Below are positions 49,579 through 60,084 of a stretch of 64,000 bases of DNA, piece after piece. The stretch covers positions 1,674,001-1,738,000 of the forward strand of contig NZ_AP021875.1 of the NCBI RefSeq assembly GCF_009688965.1, written 5' to 3'. Source of the DNA: Desulfosarcina widdelii (lineage in GTDB: Bacteria > Desulfobacterota > Desulfobacteria > Desulfobacterales > Desulfosarcinaceae). The notes beneath the pieces were generated by a model. The model saw only the letters and a list, made by a program, of their open reading frames with translations. It made no database searches and was not told the DNA's origin. A program made the position numbers and the translations under genes. Positions within the stretch are counted from its first letter, which is position 1. Every line of letters starts with the position of its first letter.

Positions 49579-50715
49579 ATGCATATTATCGTTCTGGGCG
49601 CCGGCTTGGTCGGCGGCCCCATGGCAATCGATCTGGCCGCCGACGGCGCCCACCGGGTGACCGTCGCCGACATCAGCGAAAATGCTCTTTCCAGACTTGA
49701 CGGAACCAGCGGCATCGAAACCGTTCAGGCCGATCTTTCCGATCCGGCGACGATCAACCGGATCATCGCACCGGCGCATATGGTCATCAATGCCGTTCCC
49801 GGCTTCATGGGTTTTGCTGCGTTGAAGACCATCATCGAAGCCAAAAAGAATGTGGTCGACATCGCCTTTTGCCCCGAGGACCCCTTTACGCTGGATGACC
49901 TGGCCAAAGAAAACGGCGTCACCGCGGTAGTGGATTGCGGTGTCGCACCGGGCATGAGCAACATGCTGATGAGCTACAGCCACAGCCAGTTGGACAAAAC
50001 CGATTCGGCCATCATTTATGTCGGCGGGCTTCCGGAAATCCGCCAGTGGCCATATGAATACAAGGCTGTCTTCTCTCCCATCGATGTAATCGAGGAATAC
50101 ACACGTCCTGCCTTTTACATGGAAAACGGAGCCCTGGTCGAGCGGCCGGCCTTAAGCGATCCCGAGTACATCGACTTTCCCGGCATCGGCACCCTCGAAG
50201 CATTCAATACCGACGGCCTGCGTTCGTTGTACAAGAACCTGAAAATTCCCAACATGAAAGAGAAAACCCTGCGCTACCCGGGCCACATCGAGAAGATGAT
50301 CATGCTGCGAGAATCGGGCTTCTTCGATACCGAACCCGTCGAGATCAACGGGGTAAAAATTCGCCCGGTGGACATGACCGCAAAACTGCTCTTTCCCATG
50401 TGGAAGCTGAACAAAGGCGAAGTTGACCTCACGCTGATGCAGATTGTGGTTCAGGGAGAAAAGGACGGCAAGCGCACGTGTTTCACCTGGGATATGTTCG
50501 ACCGCTACGATCCGGTCACCAAGGTCCACTCCATGGCCCGCACCACCGGCTACACGGCCACGGTAACCGCCCGAATGCTCCTGGAAGGACTCTTTACCGA
50601 AAAGGGGGTGATCGCGCCGGAAACCATCGGTGCCCGGGCAGACTGCATGAATTTTATCCTTAAAGGCCTGGCCGACCGCGGCGTTGTCTACAAGGAGTCG
50701 GTGGAAGAGATCTAA
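49579..50715 (+). CDS. Saccharopine/lysine 6-dehydrogenase-family oxidoreductase
   Basis: This 378-residue enzyme of the same superfamily has the Rossmann motif L-G-A-G-L-V-G-G-P and D-C-G-V-A-P-G-M-S-N near 120. Y-V-G-G-L-P near 150, G-T-L-E-A-F-N-T-D-G-L near 208 and K-T-L-R-Y-P-G-H near 230 follow. The last group closely resembles bacterial L-lysine 6-dehydrogenase. It follows the LKR gene after 223 bases, so it may be a third unit gene or separately expressed. It could provide a direct lysine-oxidising route or a related amino-acid activity. Confidence 0.87.
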   Translation: MHIIVLGAGLVGGPMAIDLAADGAHRVTVADISENALSRLDGTSGIETVQADLSDPATINRIIAPAHMVINAVPGFMGFAALKTIIEAKKNVVDIAFCPEDPFTLDDLAKENGVTAVVDCGVAPGMSNMLMSYSHSQLDKTDSAIIYVGGLPEIRQWPYEYKAVFSPIDVIEEYTRPAFYMENGALVERPALSDPEYIDFPGIGTLEAFNTDGLRSLYKNLKIPNMKEKTLRYPGHIEKMIMLRESGFFDTEPVEINGVKIRPVDMTAKLLFPMWKLNKGEVDLTLMQIVVQGEKDGKRTCFTWDMFDRYDPVTKVHSMARTTGYTATVTARMLLEGLFTEKGVIAPETIGARADCMNFILKGLADRGVVYKESVEEI

Positions 50716-50734
50716 TAGCCGTGCAACTGAAAAA

Positions 50735-50776
50735 AAACCGCCCGGATGCCTTGTGCACCCGGGCGGTTTTTATTTA
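50735..50776 (+). terminator. Intrinsic terminator after the lysine cluster
   Basis: AAACCGCCCGG and CCGGGCGGTTT form an 11-bp stem, followed by TTTTATTT. It ends the lysine-related genes and marks the border to the AT-rich island. Confidence 0.88.
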
Positions 50777-50947
50777 AGGTGGCCATCGCAAGAATTGACG
50801 ATAGGCCGAAATGTGAATTATCTGTCTGTAACCAGACGAAAATTGGCATAAGGCTTTGTAATCAATAGTTTTGGTGGAATGAAAAACCCGCCTTACATCG
50901 ACCTCTTATCTGTAACTATAGGTACCTTGTGATACGACAATTTCGGC

Positions 50948-51240
50948 TCAGCCGACATGGTACTGGCTGAATTCAAATGAAAGATCTCTGTCTTCATAAA
51001 GATAAACAGTTATTCCATTTGGATCTTTAATGCCAAACCTTCTATCTTCCCACGGATGATCTTCGAGAGGAACAACAACCTCCAATCCCTCATTAATGAA
51101 TCTTTCATGAACTACATCAACATTATCCAATTTGAAATTGTAAATAAGACCATCACCGTTGCTGAGTTTGTGGTGCTCCTGTTGTAGTGATATGAACTGT
51201 AATGATGAATTTGGATTTCCGCATTAAAGATTAACATACC
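50948..51240 (-). pseudogene. Remnant of a glyoxalase/bleomycin-resistance (VOC) family gene
   Basis: The minus strand encodes a VOC-domain C-terminal half: L-D-N-V-D-V-V-H-E-R-F-I-N-E-G-L-E-V then W-E-D-R-R-F-G-I-K-D-P-N-G-I, ending at 50948. Frame-consistent coding continues upstream to about 51230 but the N-terminal half is missing and interrupted by stops. VOC genes are common in integron cassettes and resistance regions. No functional protein is expected. Confidence 0.6.
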
Positions 51241-51596
51241 ACCCAAAATCAAAGGTCTCCAACTGGAGCACCATGAGGATAACGTAGGCTGCCTTTTTAT
51301 CAAAAACTACTTTGCCTTCATGATGCATTTTCTTAAAAGATGGCCAGTTATCAAGGTTTTAAATTGTCAGCCTAATACGATCTGGAAACCTATTAGCTGT
51401 TTTCTTTTTGAATAATTTCTTTATCATTATATCTATAAGGTTTCGCTACACCTGACTGTCGAGTTTTCCTTGTATATAGCTTCAAAAAATATTGAAATAA
51501 AAGTAAATACAGTGTTTGAGGAAAATGCAACTGCCCGCCCGGTCCGTGTGTAAGCAGTTATTAGCGATTGTCTTATAATGATTTGTTTTTTCAATT
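51240..51596. other. AT-rich stretch without a gene
   Basis: Only short frames occur. A possible half attC-like segment (TAATAAC...GGACCGGGCGG on the minus strand) lies at about 51520-51566, directly after the end of the lipoprotein gene. The rest shows nothing I can name. Confidence 0.35.
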
Positions 51597-52283
51597 TCAT
51601 TTCTTAATATTTAACAAATAACGCATATTTTCAATTTCATTATCAATATATTGCGATTTTTGCGTTTTCATATTTATGGTTTTTTCATAATCTTTGATAA
51701 GGCATTCGTAGATATCACGAAAATCATCTAAGTTCTTGTGATATTCTTCTTTTTTATTATGTTTAAAATGGTCGGCGAAGTAATTAATATTTATACTTAC
51801 ATATCCAATATTGTTGTAAGCATTATCAAAACTATTAGAAAGGACAAATTTCCTTTTTGCAAGGCATTTTTTATCCCAAGGATATTTTTTAATATTCATA
51901 TCTACAAATGTAAATATTCCTGATTGAAAATATCGTAAAACTGAATATCCTGGTTTGTATATCAAAAATTCTCTGGTGTCCCATAGAGGCAAGCCGATAT
52001 TGATATATGAACTCAAATAAAATTTGCCATCATTATTGGTTTTTACAACTTCAACTGAATGAAAATCACTGTTAGCTCCACCGACATTAATAGCCTCTGA
52101 AAGTGGATATATAGAATTAAAACAAATTACGTACGCATCTTTTACAGGAGTTTTTCCATCAGAATAAAATAAGTTACCTTTTATTGGTGGTAGTATTACT
52201 ACGCACCCCAGAAAAAATGATAACAATATTATAATGAATAAAATGCCAATAAAATGCTGATGGTAATTTTTGTTATTCTTCAT
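51597..52283 (-). CDS. Hypothetical lipoprotein, cassette-like (228 aa)
   Basis: An N-terminal hydrophobic segment ends with the lipobox F-F-L-G-C near residue 27. The mature part begins with an Ig/CNA-like stretch (G-N-L-F-Y-S-D-G-K-T-P-V-K-D-A-Y-V) and continues as a Tyr/Asn/Lys-rich region of unknown function. Very AT-rich codon use, unlike the rest of the window. Oriented with the neighbouring cassette-like genes on the minus strand, and lies just 3' of the group II intron. Confidence 0.7.
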   Translation of the reverse strand: MKNNKNYHQHFIGILFIIILLSFFLGCVVILPPIKGNLFYSDGKTPVKDAYVICFNSIYPLSEAINVGGANSDFHSVEVVKTNNDGKFYLSSYINIGLPLWDTREFLIYKPGYSVLRYFQSGIFTFVDMNIKKYPWDKKCLAKRKFVLSNSFDNAYNNIGYVSININYFADHFKHNKKEEYHKNLDDFRDIYECLIKDYEKTINMKTQKSQYIDNEIENMRYLLNIKK

Positions 52284-52334
52284 AAGTTTTATATATGAAA
52301 AATCAATCGTAAAGTTATTTTTCTATTATCTCAC

Positions 52335-54429
52335 GGTAGGAACGCTGGTTACCCAGCGCCCCCCGTACAGACCCGGACGTGCGGTTTTCCCGCATCCGGT
52401 TCCTCGGTTGTACTCGCCTTCGCGTAAGTCGTTCGTTTATGCAAATACTCGATGTTGGCGGTTGACAATCCGCATCTTTGGTTTGGCTATGCCTAATAGT
52501 TCAATGGCCTTGTTAAATATCCTCCAAGTGAAGCTCTTGCGTTTGCCTCCTCGGCGATTCAGCCATTTGAATGCACATTCCAACGCCCAAAAATAAAAGC
52601 GCCATATTGATTCCAGGTTTCCAGGGATATTGTAATAATTGTAATGCCCTTGCAACCGGCGGTTCAGCGCCTTTATAAATTCGCGTCCTTTCAGATGCCG
52701 ATTCTCCTTGATCCATTCCTTTATACGCCTGCAGGCTCCTTGCAGCTTTTTGCGAGCCGTCCGTTGTCTTACCTTAACGGCACCGCTGCTGTCTTCCATC
52801 CAATAGGTTTCAAACCCCAGAAAGACGATTCGCCTTTCCATTCCCGGATGGAAGCGGCTAAACCGTAACAGTGCGGTCTTTTCAGGTGCCACTGAAAGGT
52901 TGAAATTGGCCAACCTCTCGGGGAGTTCGTAGTAAAACCGCCGGGCATCATCCCGATATTGAAAGGCACAGATGAAGTCGTCGGCGTACCGGAGGATAAA
53001 CGCATTGCCCCTGCAGTTGATCTTAACCCGTTTTTCGAACCACAGGTCCAGAGCGAAATGAAGGTAGATATTTGCCAGTACGGGGGAGACGACCCCACCT
53101 TGTGGCGTTCCCGATTCCGGGTGGATAATTTTCCCGTCCGTGTCCAGGATACCGGCCTTCAACCACTTGCGGATCAGGCTCAGAAAGGCGGCATCGTCGA
53201 TTCGCTCGCGGAGCATCCGCAACAGCCAGTCGTGGTCGATATTGTCAAAGAAGCCTTTGATATCAGCCTCTACGATGTACCCATACTTACCGAATTGGAG
53301 GTTGAACTGTAAATCCTCGATCGCCTCTCGGGCGCTTCGGTTGGGCCTGTAACCGTAGCTGGTTTCCACGAAGTCCGCCTCGAAGATCGTTGACAGGATC
53401 TTGGCACAGGCCAGTTGCAACAGCCTGTCCTCAAGCGCCGGGATACCCAGCGGCCTCTCTTTACCGTTCTCCTTCGGAATGTAACATCGCCGCACCAGTT
53501 TGGCACGGTACCGCCTCTGTTTCAGTCGCTTCGCCTGTGCCTTGACGTTGGCCTCCAGGTTTTCCTTGTAGGCCTCCGCCGTCACTCGATCCACACCGCT
53601 GGCTGCGTTTTTGTTCAATTCCGCCCAGCAACTTAAAAGGAATCGGTAGTTCAGGCACCGGTACAGGTTCTGAAATCGGTGTTTTGCACGCTCTTTAGAC
53701 TTAATTGCTATTCCCCGCAGTGAGGTTGGCTCGTATTTCTCCAGCCCGACTTTGTCCGGTACGAGTTTCCTTTGCGGGCTACGTACTTCCGTCAGGTCCT
53801 TCCCCATGTGATGGGCTTTCCCCACCTCTGAGTAGTATGCCTGATAAGACACCCCATCGGTATATAGAGGTCGGTCGGACGGCCGACTTTCCTCCCACCA
53901 GGGACTCAACATTTCAGCACTGTAGTGTACCATGCTTTTCCTGGAACCTTTGAGGCTTCCCGAGTTCTGCGACGCATCTCTTCCTGCATGCCACGGCCTG
54001 ATGACTCCGGCGGACCTCCACATCCTCGCCAAATCGGATGCTTCTGTTTTGCCTTCGGCGCACGTTAAAACCCTCGGCGTCCGCAAGTTGCATTTCGAAG
54101 CTGTACCAGCACTTCAGGGTGCGCGATCACCCCTGCGGCCTACAGGATTCTCTGCCTACGCTTAGTCCATCTTGTTCGATACCCTCTTCTCCATTGATCG
54201 TTCAGTGGGGTGAGTCCTTCCGCGAATGGCACCGGTTTTTCCCGGGTCGCGGCTCGTTTCCAGCCGAAAAAAACATCGGCGTCCGACACTTACAATGATC
54301 GGTGAGTATCTCCGCCATGGACCCAAGGCTCGATACGGGTGGGTGGCTAACCCTTACAGAAAGCCATTACTGTCTTTCCTCCCGACAGGGACTTGCACCC
54401 TGCAAGATGCGCCGAGCTTTGCTCGGCGC
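52335..54429 (-). mobile_element. Group II intron (bacterial class C-like), at an attC-like site
   Basis: The minus strand has a 5' region with GGGTGCAAGTCCC and a complex structured leader, an LtrA-type reverse transcriptase ORF (52437-53807), then domain V (GAGGAACCGGATGCGG with GTCCGGGTCT, 52369-52405) and domain VI (52336-52368). Its length of about 2.1 kb is normal. The boundaries are inferred within a few bases. The 5' end lies directly next to an attC-like palindrome (54430-54500), the site preferred by the group IIC-attC subgroup. No endonuclease domain follows the RT, as in class C. Confidence 0.85.
52437..53807 (-). CDS. ltrA: Group II intron reverse transcriptase/maturase
   Basis: This 456-residue protein has RT domains including G-I-P-A-L-E-D-R-L-L-Q (RT2), S-Y-G-Y-R-P-N-R-S-A (RT3), V-E-A-D-I-K-G-F-F-D-N-I (RT4 region), G-T-P-Q-G-G-V-V-S-P and the active-site Y-A-D-D. 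A maturase X domain at the C-terminus has no HNH endonuclease. The ATG at 53807 gives a typical length, and leaves room for the RNA domains I-III upstream; the frame is open back to 54086, but those residues lie in the intron RNA part. It reads with the intron on the minus strand. Confidence 0.93.
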   Translation of the reverse strand: MGKDLTEVRSPQRKLVPDKVGLEKYEPTSLRGIAIKSKERAKHRFQNLYRCLNYRFLLSCWAELNKNAASGVDRVTAEAYKENLEANVKAQAKRLKQRRYRAKLVRRCYIPKENGKERPLGIPALEDRLLQLACAKILSTIFEADFVETSYGYRPNRSAREAIEDLQFNLQFGKYGYIVEADIKGFFDNIDHDWLLRMLRERIDDAAFLSLIRKWLKAGILDTDGKIIHPESGTPQGGVVSPVLANIYLHFALDLWFEKRVKINCRGNAFILRYADDFICAFQYRDDARRFYYELPERLANFNLSVAPEKTALLRFSRFHPGMERRIVFLGFETYWMEDSSGAVKVRQRTARKKLQGACRRIKEWIKENRHLKGREFIKALNRRLQGHYNYYNIPGNLESIWRFYFWALECAFKWLNRRGGKRKSFTWRIFNKAIELLGIAKPKMRIVNRQHRVFA

Positions 54430-54500
54430 GATAACGTAATCTTAAGGGGCTTTTGCGTAGCGGCAGCGCAGCAAAAATCCCGCTTAAAGCAAAGGTTATC
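54430..54500 (-). other. attC-like recombination site
   Basis: The minus strand reads GATAACC - L'' (GCTTTAAGCGGGATTTTTGC) - spacer - L' (GCAAAAGCCCCTTAAG) - ATTACGTTATC. Inverted ends GATAAC/GTTATC and two arms with extra bases in the first arm match the attC plan of integron gene cassettes. The TAA stop of the lipoprotein gene at 54496 lies inside the first core site, as often found in cassettes. Its 3' end touches the intron. Confidence 0.75.
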
Positions 54501-54984
54501 TGCCACCTTTTATTTTTCTCTGAAAAAACTGTTTTATTTGATCATAATCGGTATCTTTTAAACTATTCGCGTATGGTTGCATAAAGGCTCTCCAATCTTC
54601 AGGTGTTATATTCAAGTATTCATGAACTACCGACAGATCCATGGAAACCATTAAAATGAGAAGTTGGTTTTTCTTGAAGCGGAAATAAGACACCTTACCA
54701 TCTTTAATTAATTCAAATCCGCCACCTTTATATCCTGGACTGTTGGGTGGGTAATCAAATGCCTCAAATGATCCCCAAGGTGCATCTGAAATAATCATGT
54801 AATATAACTTACCTGCATCACCACCATTTACAATAAAATTGCCACTTTCATATTTCCAAGAGCTTTGTCCAATTGAGTGTTCACCGCCACCTTCACCTAT
54901 CTTTCCTCGGTATTCATAAGCGTTTTTTTGAGAACATGCCATAATACAAACCAAACTAAAAATTATGATTATATGTTTGACCAT
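54496..54984 (-). CDS. Hypothetical lipoprotein, cassette gene (162 aa)
   Basis: A signal sequence ends with the lipobox I-M-A-C near residue 17; the mature protein is Gly/Tyr-rich at first and has a helical C-terminal half (P-E-D-W-R-A-F-M-Q-P-Y-A-N-S-L). No known domain. It is followed directly by an attC-like site sharing its stop codon, the arrangement of an integron cassette. AT-rich codons support recent acquisition. Confidence 0.72.
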   Translation of the reverse strand: MVKHIIIIFSLVCIMACSQKNAYEYRGKIGEGGGEHSIGQSSWKYESGNFIVNGGDAGKLYYMIISDAPWGSFEAFDYPPNSPGYKGGGFELIKDGKVSYFRFKKNQLLILMVSMDLSVVHEYLNITPEDWRAFMQPYANSLKDTDYDQIKQFFQRKIKGGR

Positions 54985-55000
54985 TATTTACTTCAGACAT

Positions 55001-55116
55001 ATAATGGTTAATGATAAGCGGCGGCGACGAATTGCTTAAAGAACACCGCAATTTTAGTTTTTGTTTTTCAAATTTGTGTAGACATTTTTTCCGTCCGATT
55101 AATTAGTTGGTTAGGT
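55001..55116 (-). other. Degenerate attC-like site (candidate)
   Basis: Minus strand ACCTAAC (matching RYYYAAC) is followed by AATTAATCGGACGG, a variable AT-rich centre, then CGCCGCTTATCATTAAC and ATTATATG near the start of the 162-aa lipoprotein gene. The two arms pair imperfectly, and the second core site has ATT in place of GTT. The position between two minus-strand genes fits a cassette boundary. Confidence 0.4.
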
Positions 55117-55194
55117 GTCTTCATTATTTGAGACACCACATTTTAAATATCTGAATGCGTCACCATTTCTGGTGATTCCTTATCGTTTAATTTG

Positions 55195-55464
55195 TTAACC
55201 GCTTGAACAAATACTTTCTTTTAAAATTTGCATATTTAGAAATTTTATCGTTGCTTCTTCTCTTTTGATGTTGTTTTTCTTCATGATTTTTTCGATTAAA
55301 TGAACTCCTGCATTATATGTGAAGTTCAGTTCGCCATTTATGATTTCTTTATCGTTGATGTACGAATGGTGTCTTGTTATTAACATTAAATTGATGCAGC
55401 CATCAATGGCTATTGTGATTAACAGTGCAGCAAAAAATTTCATCTTAGATTTCACTTTTGACAC
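55195..55464 (-). CDS. Hypothetical small membrane or lipoprotein (89 aa), cassette-like
   Basis: An N-terminal hydrophobic segment (about 8-22) ends with D-G-C, which could be a lipobox; the rest is charged and helical (K-I-M-K-K-N-N-I-K-R-E-E-A-T). Nothing similar is recognised. Same strand and AT-rich codon use as the two lipoproteins, which suggests another cassette. Confidence 0.5.
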   Translation of the reverse strand: MSKVKSKMKFFAALLITIAIDGCINLMLITRHHSYINDKEIINGELNFTYNAGVHLIEKIMKKNNIKREEATIKFLNMQILKESICSSG

Positions 55465-56193
55465 CTATTATTGATATTACTTAGACGTCTGATTTACATG
55501 TCATCCAACCGTATTCTAAGAAAGCAAATATAATTCCTTCTCTGCAAGAAATCTTTCAAATTGGACAAATACCTTATAATATCTATACCATAAAGCGTTT
55601 TGCTGTTTTTTACCTTTTGCAATCTATTACAAAAAACGTCTATTTTACGTCTCATTTTGGATGGATATATTGACGTCTATTTTACGTTCCATGATTAAAA
55701 CCCACCATTAAAATCGCTCTAAATTATTGGTATAATATTCAAAATAATCGCCGGTAAATGTTCGCCAGATGATATCAACTTATCCAGGTGACTACGGAAA
55801 AAATGTTAGAATGGACACTATTAGTCAACATTCCGGGTAGATACTAAAACATAAAGGCCGCTTGACAAATTTTATCGGCCCTTTTCATATCGAGTGCAGA
55901 TGATTCCTATAAAATCCAAGCGATAGTTGGTTTTGCAATGATACAGAGTACAACACCCGTATATCAAATTTGGCTTGATCCCAGATATATTTAATTTATC
56001 TATCTATCGGGCTAACCGGTGAATAGAGCATACGATATTTTCAGACAGCAACAAGACAGATTTATTCAATCCTAAAACCGATTTAACTGATGTGTAATGA
56101 AAAGGGGTTACTGAAAATAGGCTTCAATGGATACTACGGTGGGAATAGATGCTTTTGCTACGCGTGTAAAAATCTGCGAAGCCTTTTTACTGT
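55465..56193. other. AT-rich non-coding end of the cassette island with direct repeats
   Basis: No supported gene in about 730 bases. ACGTCTATTTTACGT occurs at 55636-55650 and again at 55673-55687 (37-base period), and a weaker relative (GACGTCTGATTTACAT) near 55484-55499. These may be protein-binding sites or remnants of a repeat; an integrase gene would be expected beyond them but none is visible. Confidence 0.5.
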
Positions 56194-56208
56194 GTGTTCG
56201 AAAATGAA

Positions 56209-56240
56209 GACCACCCGGGTGCCTATCGCCCCCAGGTGGT
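56209..56240. terminator. Hairpin between the island and the FAD oxidase gene
   Basis: ACCACC-C-GGG and CCC-C-A-GGTGGT form a stem with one mismatch, followed by TTTTC on the plus strand. It lies just after the end of the minus-strand FAD oxidase gene and may act as a weak bidirectional terminator. Confidence 0.5.
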
Positions 56241-56252
56241 TTTCAACTTAGG

Positions 56253-57632
56253 CTATAGAAACATTTTCCCCGGATTCATCAGCCCCTTTGGATCAATGGT
56301 CGACTTGATCTGTTTCATCAAATCATACCCTTCTCCATGCTCCAGTTGCATGAACTTGCGCTTTCCGATGCCGATGCCATGTTCGCCAGTACAGGTGCCG
56401 CCCAACTCTACGGCCCTATGGACAATCGTATCATTGATTTCCTCCAGGGCCGTCCATTCCCGTTCGTCGGATGGATCGCCCACCATTACCACATGAAGGT
56501 TGCCGTCTCCGGCGTGACCGAAAACAAAACCCAAGGCTTTTTTCTCATCCAATTGCCGTTGCGAGAAGACAACCATCTCGGGATAGTCGGAGATGGGTAC
56601 CGCGGCATCCACGATAATGGTTTCTCTTCCGGGAAATGCCCGGTGAATGGTCTCCCAGGCCTCGTGGCGCGCCCGCCACAACTCCCTTCTCTCTTTCTCC
56701 GTCACGCCGGTTTTAAAGGTAACGGCACCGCCGTCCCGGCACAGTTCTTGGGCCAGATCGGCGGTCTCTTTCAGGGCTGCCTCGCTGATACCGTGAAATT
56801 CACAAAACAGGGACGGTTTCTCTTCGATGCCGAGGCTCTTTTCCCGGTTCATCAGGGCGATGAGTTCCGGTGTGAGCAGCTCCAGTGCTGCCGGTTCCAG
56901 TCCCGATCCCATCAACACCGCCACGGTCTTTGATGCCGCTTCCAGAGTTTCGAATGTGACCGTCGCCGCCAAATGAACAACGGGGATGCCGGTCAGCTTC
57001 AACGTGGCTTCGGTCACCACGCCCAGCGTTCCCTCGGACCCGACAAAAAGCCGCGTAAGGTCGTACCCGGAAGAAGATTTGTGCGCTTTTCCGCCGGTAT
57101 GAATCACTCTGCCGTCGGGGAGCACCACCACCAGCCGCATCACATAGTCTTTGGTGGCACCGTATTTGATGGTTTGCACACCTGAGGCGTTGTTGGCGAT
57201 CATCCCCCCAATGGTGGCATCGGCACCCGGGTCCGGAGGAAAAAAAAGACCCGCCCGGGCGGCGTTTTTGTTGAGCGTTTTGCGAAATACACCGGGTTGA
57301 ACATCTGCCTGAAGATCCGCCGGCCGAATGGCAATGATCCGGTCCATCCGGGTCATGTCCATAACCAAACCTCCCATCACCGGCAAAGGGTTGCCTTCGG
57401 TACTGGTGCCGGCTCCCCAGGGGGTCACGGGAATGCCCTGGGCATAGGTATAGACAAGTATGGCGGAGGTTTCCTCTGTTGTCAGCGGCCAGATGATACC
57501 AGCGGGCAGCTTGCCCTGGTGAGGAGAAATATCCTTGGTATGCATTTCACGATTGGACTGACCGGTGGAAAAGCGATCCGGTTCCACAAAAGCGCTTAGG
57601 GCGCCTATTTGTTGTTGGTTGAATTGATCCAT
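56253..57632 (-). CDS. FAD-linked oxidase, GlcD/D-lactate dehydrogenase type
   Basis: This 459-residue flavoprotein has the PCMH FAD-binding domain (V-T-P-W-G-A-G-T-S-T-E-G-N near 60 and G-A-D-A-T-I-G-G-M-I-A-N-N-A-S-G near 130). The C-terminal substrate domain ends with H-A-G-D-G-N-L-H and C-T-G-E-H-G-I-G-I-G-K. It is typical of glycolate oxidase subunit GlcD and D-2-hydroxyacid dehydrogenases, which feed electrons from hydroxyacids to a redox partner. No GlcF-type Fe-S subunit gene is adjacent. It lies 19 bases after the acetoacetyl-CoA synthetase gene on the same strand. Confidence 0.92.
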   Translation of the reverse strand: MDQFNQQQIGALSAFVEPDRFSTGQSNREMHTKDISPHQGKLPAGIIWPLTTEETSAILVYTYAQGIPVTPWGAGTSTEGNPLPVMGGLVMDMTRMDRIIAIRPADLQADVQPGVFRKTLNKNAARAGLFFPPDPGADATIGGMIANNASGVQTIKYGATKDYVMRLVVVLPDGRVIHTGGKAHKSSSGYDLTRLFVGSEGTLGVVTEATLKLTGIPVVHLAATVTFETLEAASKTVAVLMGSGLEPAALELLTPELIALMNREKSLGIEEKPSLFCEFHGISEAALKETADLAQELCRDGGAVTFKTGVTEKERRELWRARHEAWETIHRAFPGRETIIVDAAVPISDYPEMVVFSQRQLDEKKALGFVFGHAGDGNLHVVMVGDPSDEREWTALEEINDTIVHRAVELGGTCTGEHGIGIGKRKFMQLEHGEGYDLMKQIKSTIDPKGLMNPGKMFL

Positions 57633-57651
57633 GTTCTTCTCCCGGGAATCA

Positions 57652-59613
<1,962 letters not shown>

Positions 59614-59654
59614 GCTGCCTCCTAAATAACGATTTTACGGGTTGGGCCAGATTT

Positions 59655-59787
59655 GATGAACTCGTAAAAAGTGCCCGGCTCGTCATGCCGGACTTGATCC
59701 GGCATCCAGAATGTATTTAAACAACTGGATTCCGGCCTTCGCCGGAATGACGATAGGATGGAATTATCGACTTTTTGCGAAACCATC
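59655..59787. repeat. Palindromic MITE-like element, copy B
   Basis: Near-identical internal blocks to copy A at 25588 (CGTCATGCCGGACTTGATCC and GATTCCGGC...GCCGGAATGACG), with ends GATGAACTCGTAAAAAGT and ACTTTTTGCGAAACCATC. It lies upstream of the acetoacetyl-CoA synthetase gene and next to the regulator remnant. Confidence 0.75.
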
Positions 59788-59844
59788 AGATTTGTAATGA
59801 GAATAACAGCCATCAAGGCTGTCGTTCAAGTTCCTCTTTACTAA

Positions 59845-60072
59845 AATAGGCGTTATGCCTTTTTAAAATTAAAGAAGCGCAGGCTGCGCAAGGAAGCCCC
59901 TCCCCTCTCTATCAAAGAGGTTACGAAAAATGCCGAGCGGGACACCATCCTTCTGGCGCTAAAGGAATCGGGAAACAATAAGTCCGAGGCCGCCCGTCGG
60001 CTGGGTATACACCGAACACAGTTGTACAAAAAGTTACGCAAATATGGGTTGCATATAGGAAGCGTCGGCTAA
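59845..60072 (+). pseudogene. Fis-type HTH remnant of a sigma-54 activator
   Basis: The plus strand encodes T-I-L-L-A-L-K-E-S-G-N-N-K-S-E-A-A-R-R-L-G-I and H-R-T-Q-L-Y-K-K-L-R-K-Y-G-L before a TAA at 60070-60072. This is the C-terminal DNA-binding domain of an NtrC-type regulator. No ATG lies in frame between the stop at 59842 and this domain, so it is a truncated gene end. It sits right next to the palindromic element, which may have taken part in the rearrangement. Confidence 0.65.
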
Positions 60073-60084
60073 AGTTAATGAGGA

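Noticed and set aside
51738..51923. 61-codon plus-strand frame in the AT-rich island
   Set aside because: Lies opposite the lipoprotein gene; hydrophobic low-complexity shadow without start signal.
53807..54086. N-terminal extension of the intron reverse transcriptase
   Set aside because: Would lie in intron RNA domains; family length is reached from the ATG at 53807.
55636..55687. Direct repeats as a CRISPR array
   Set aside because: Only two 15-base units, too short and no further repeats or cas genes.
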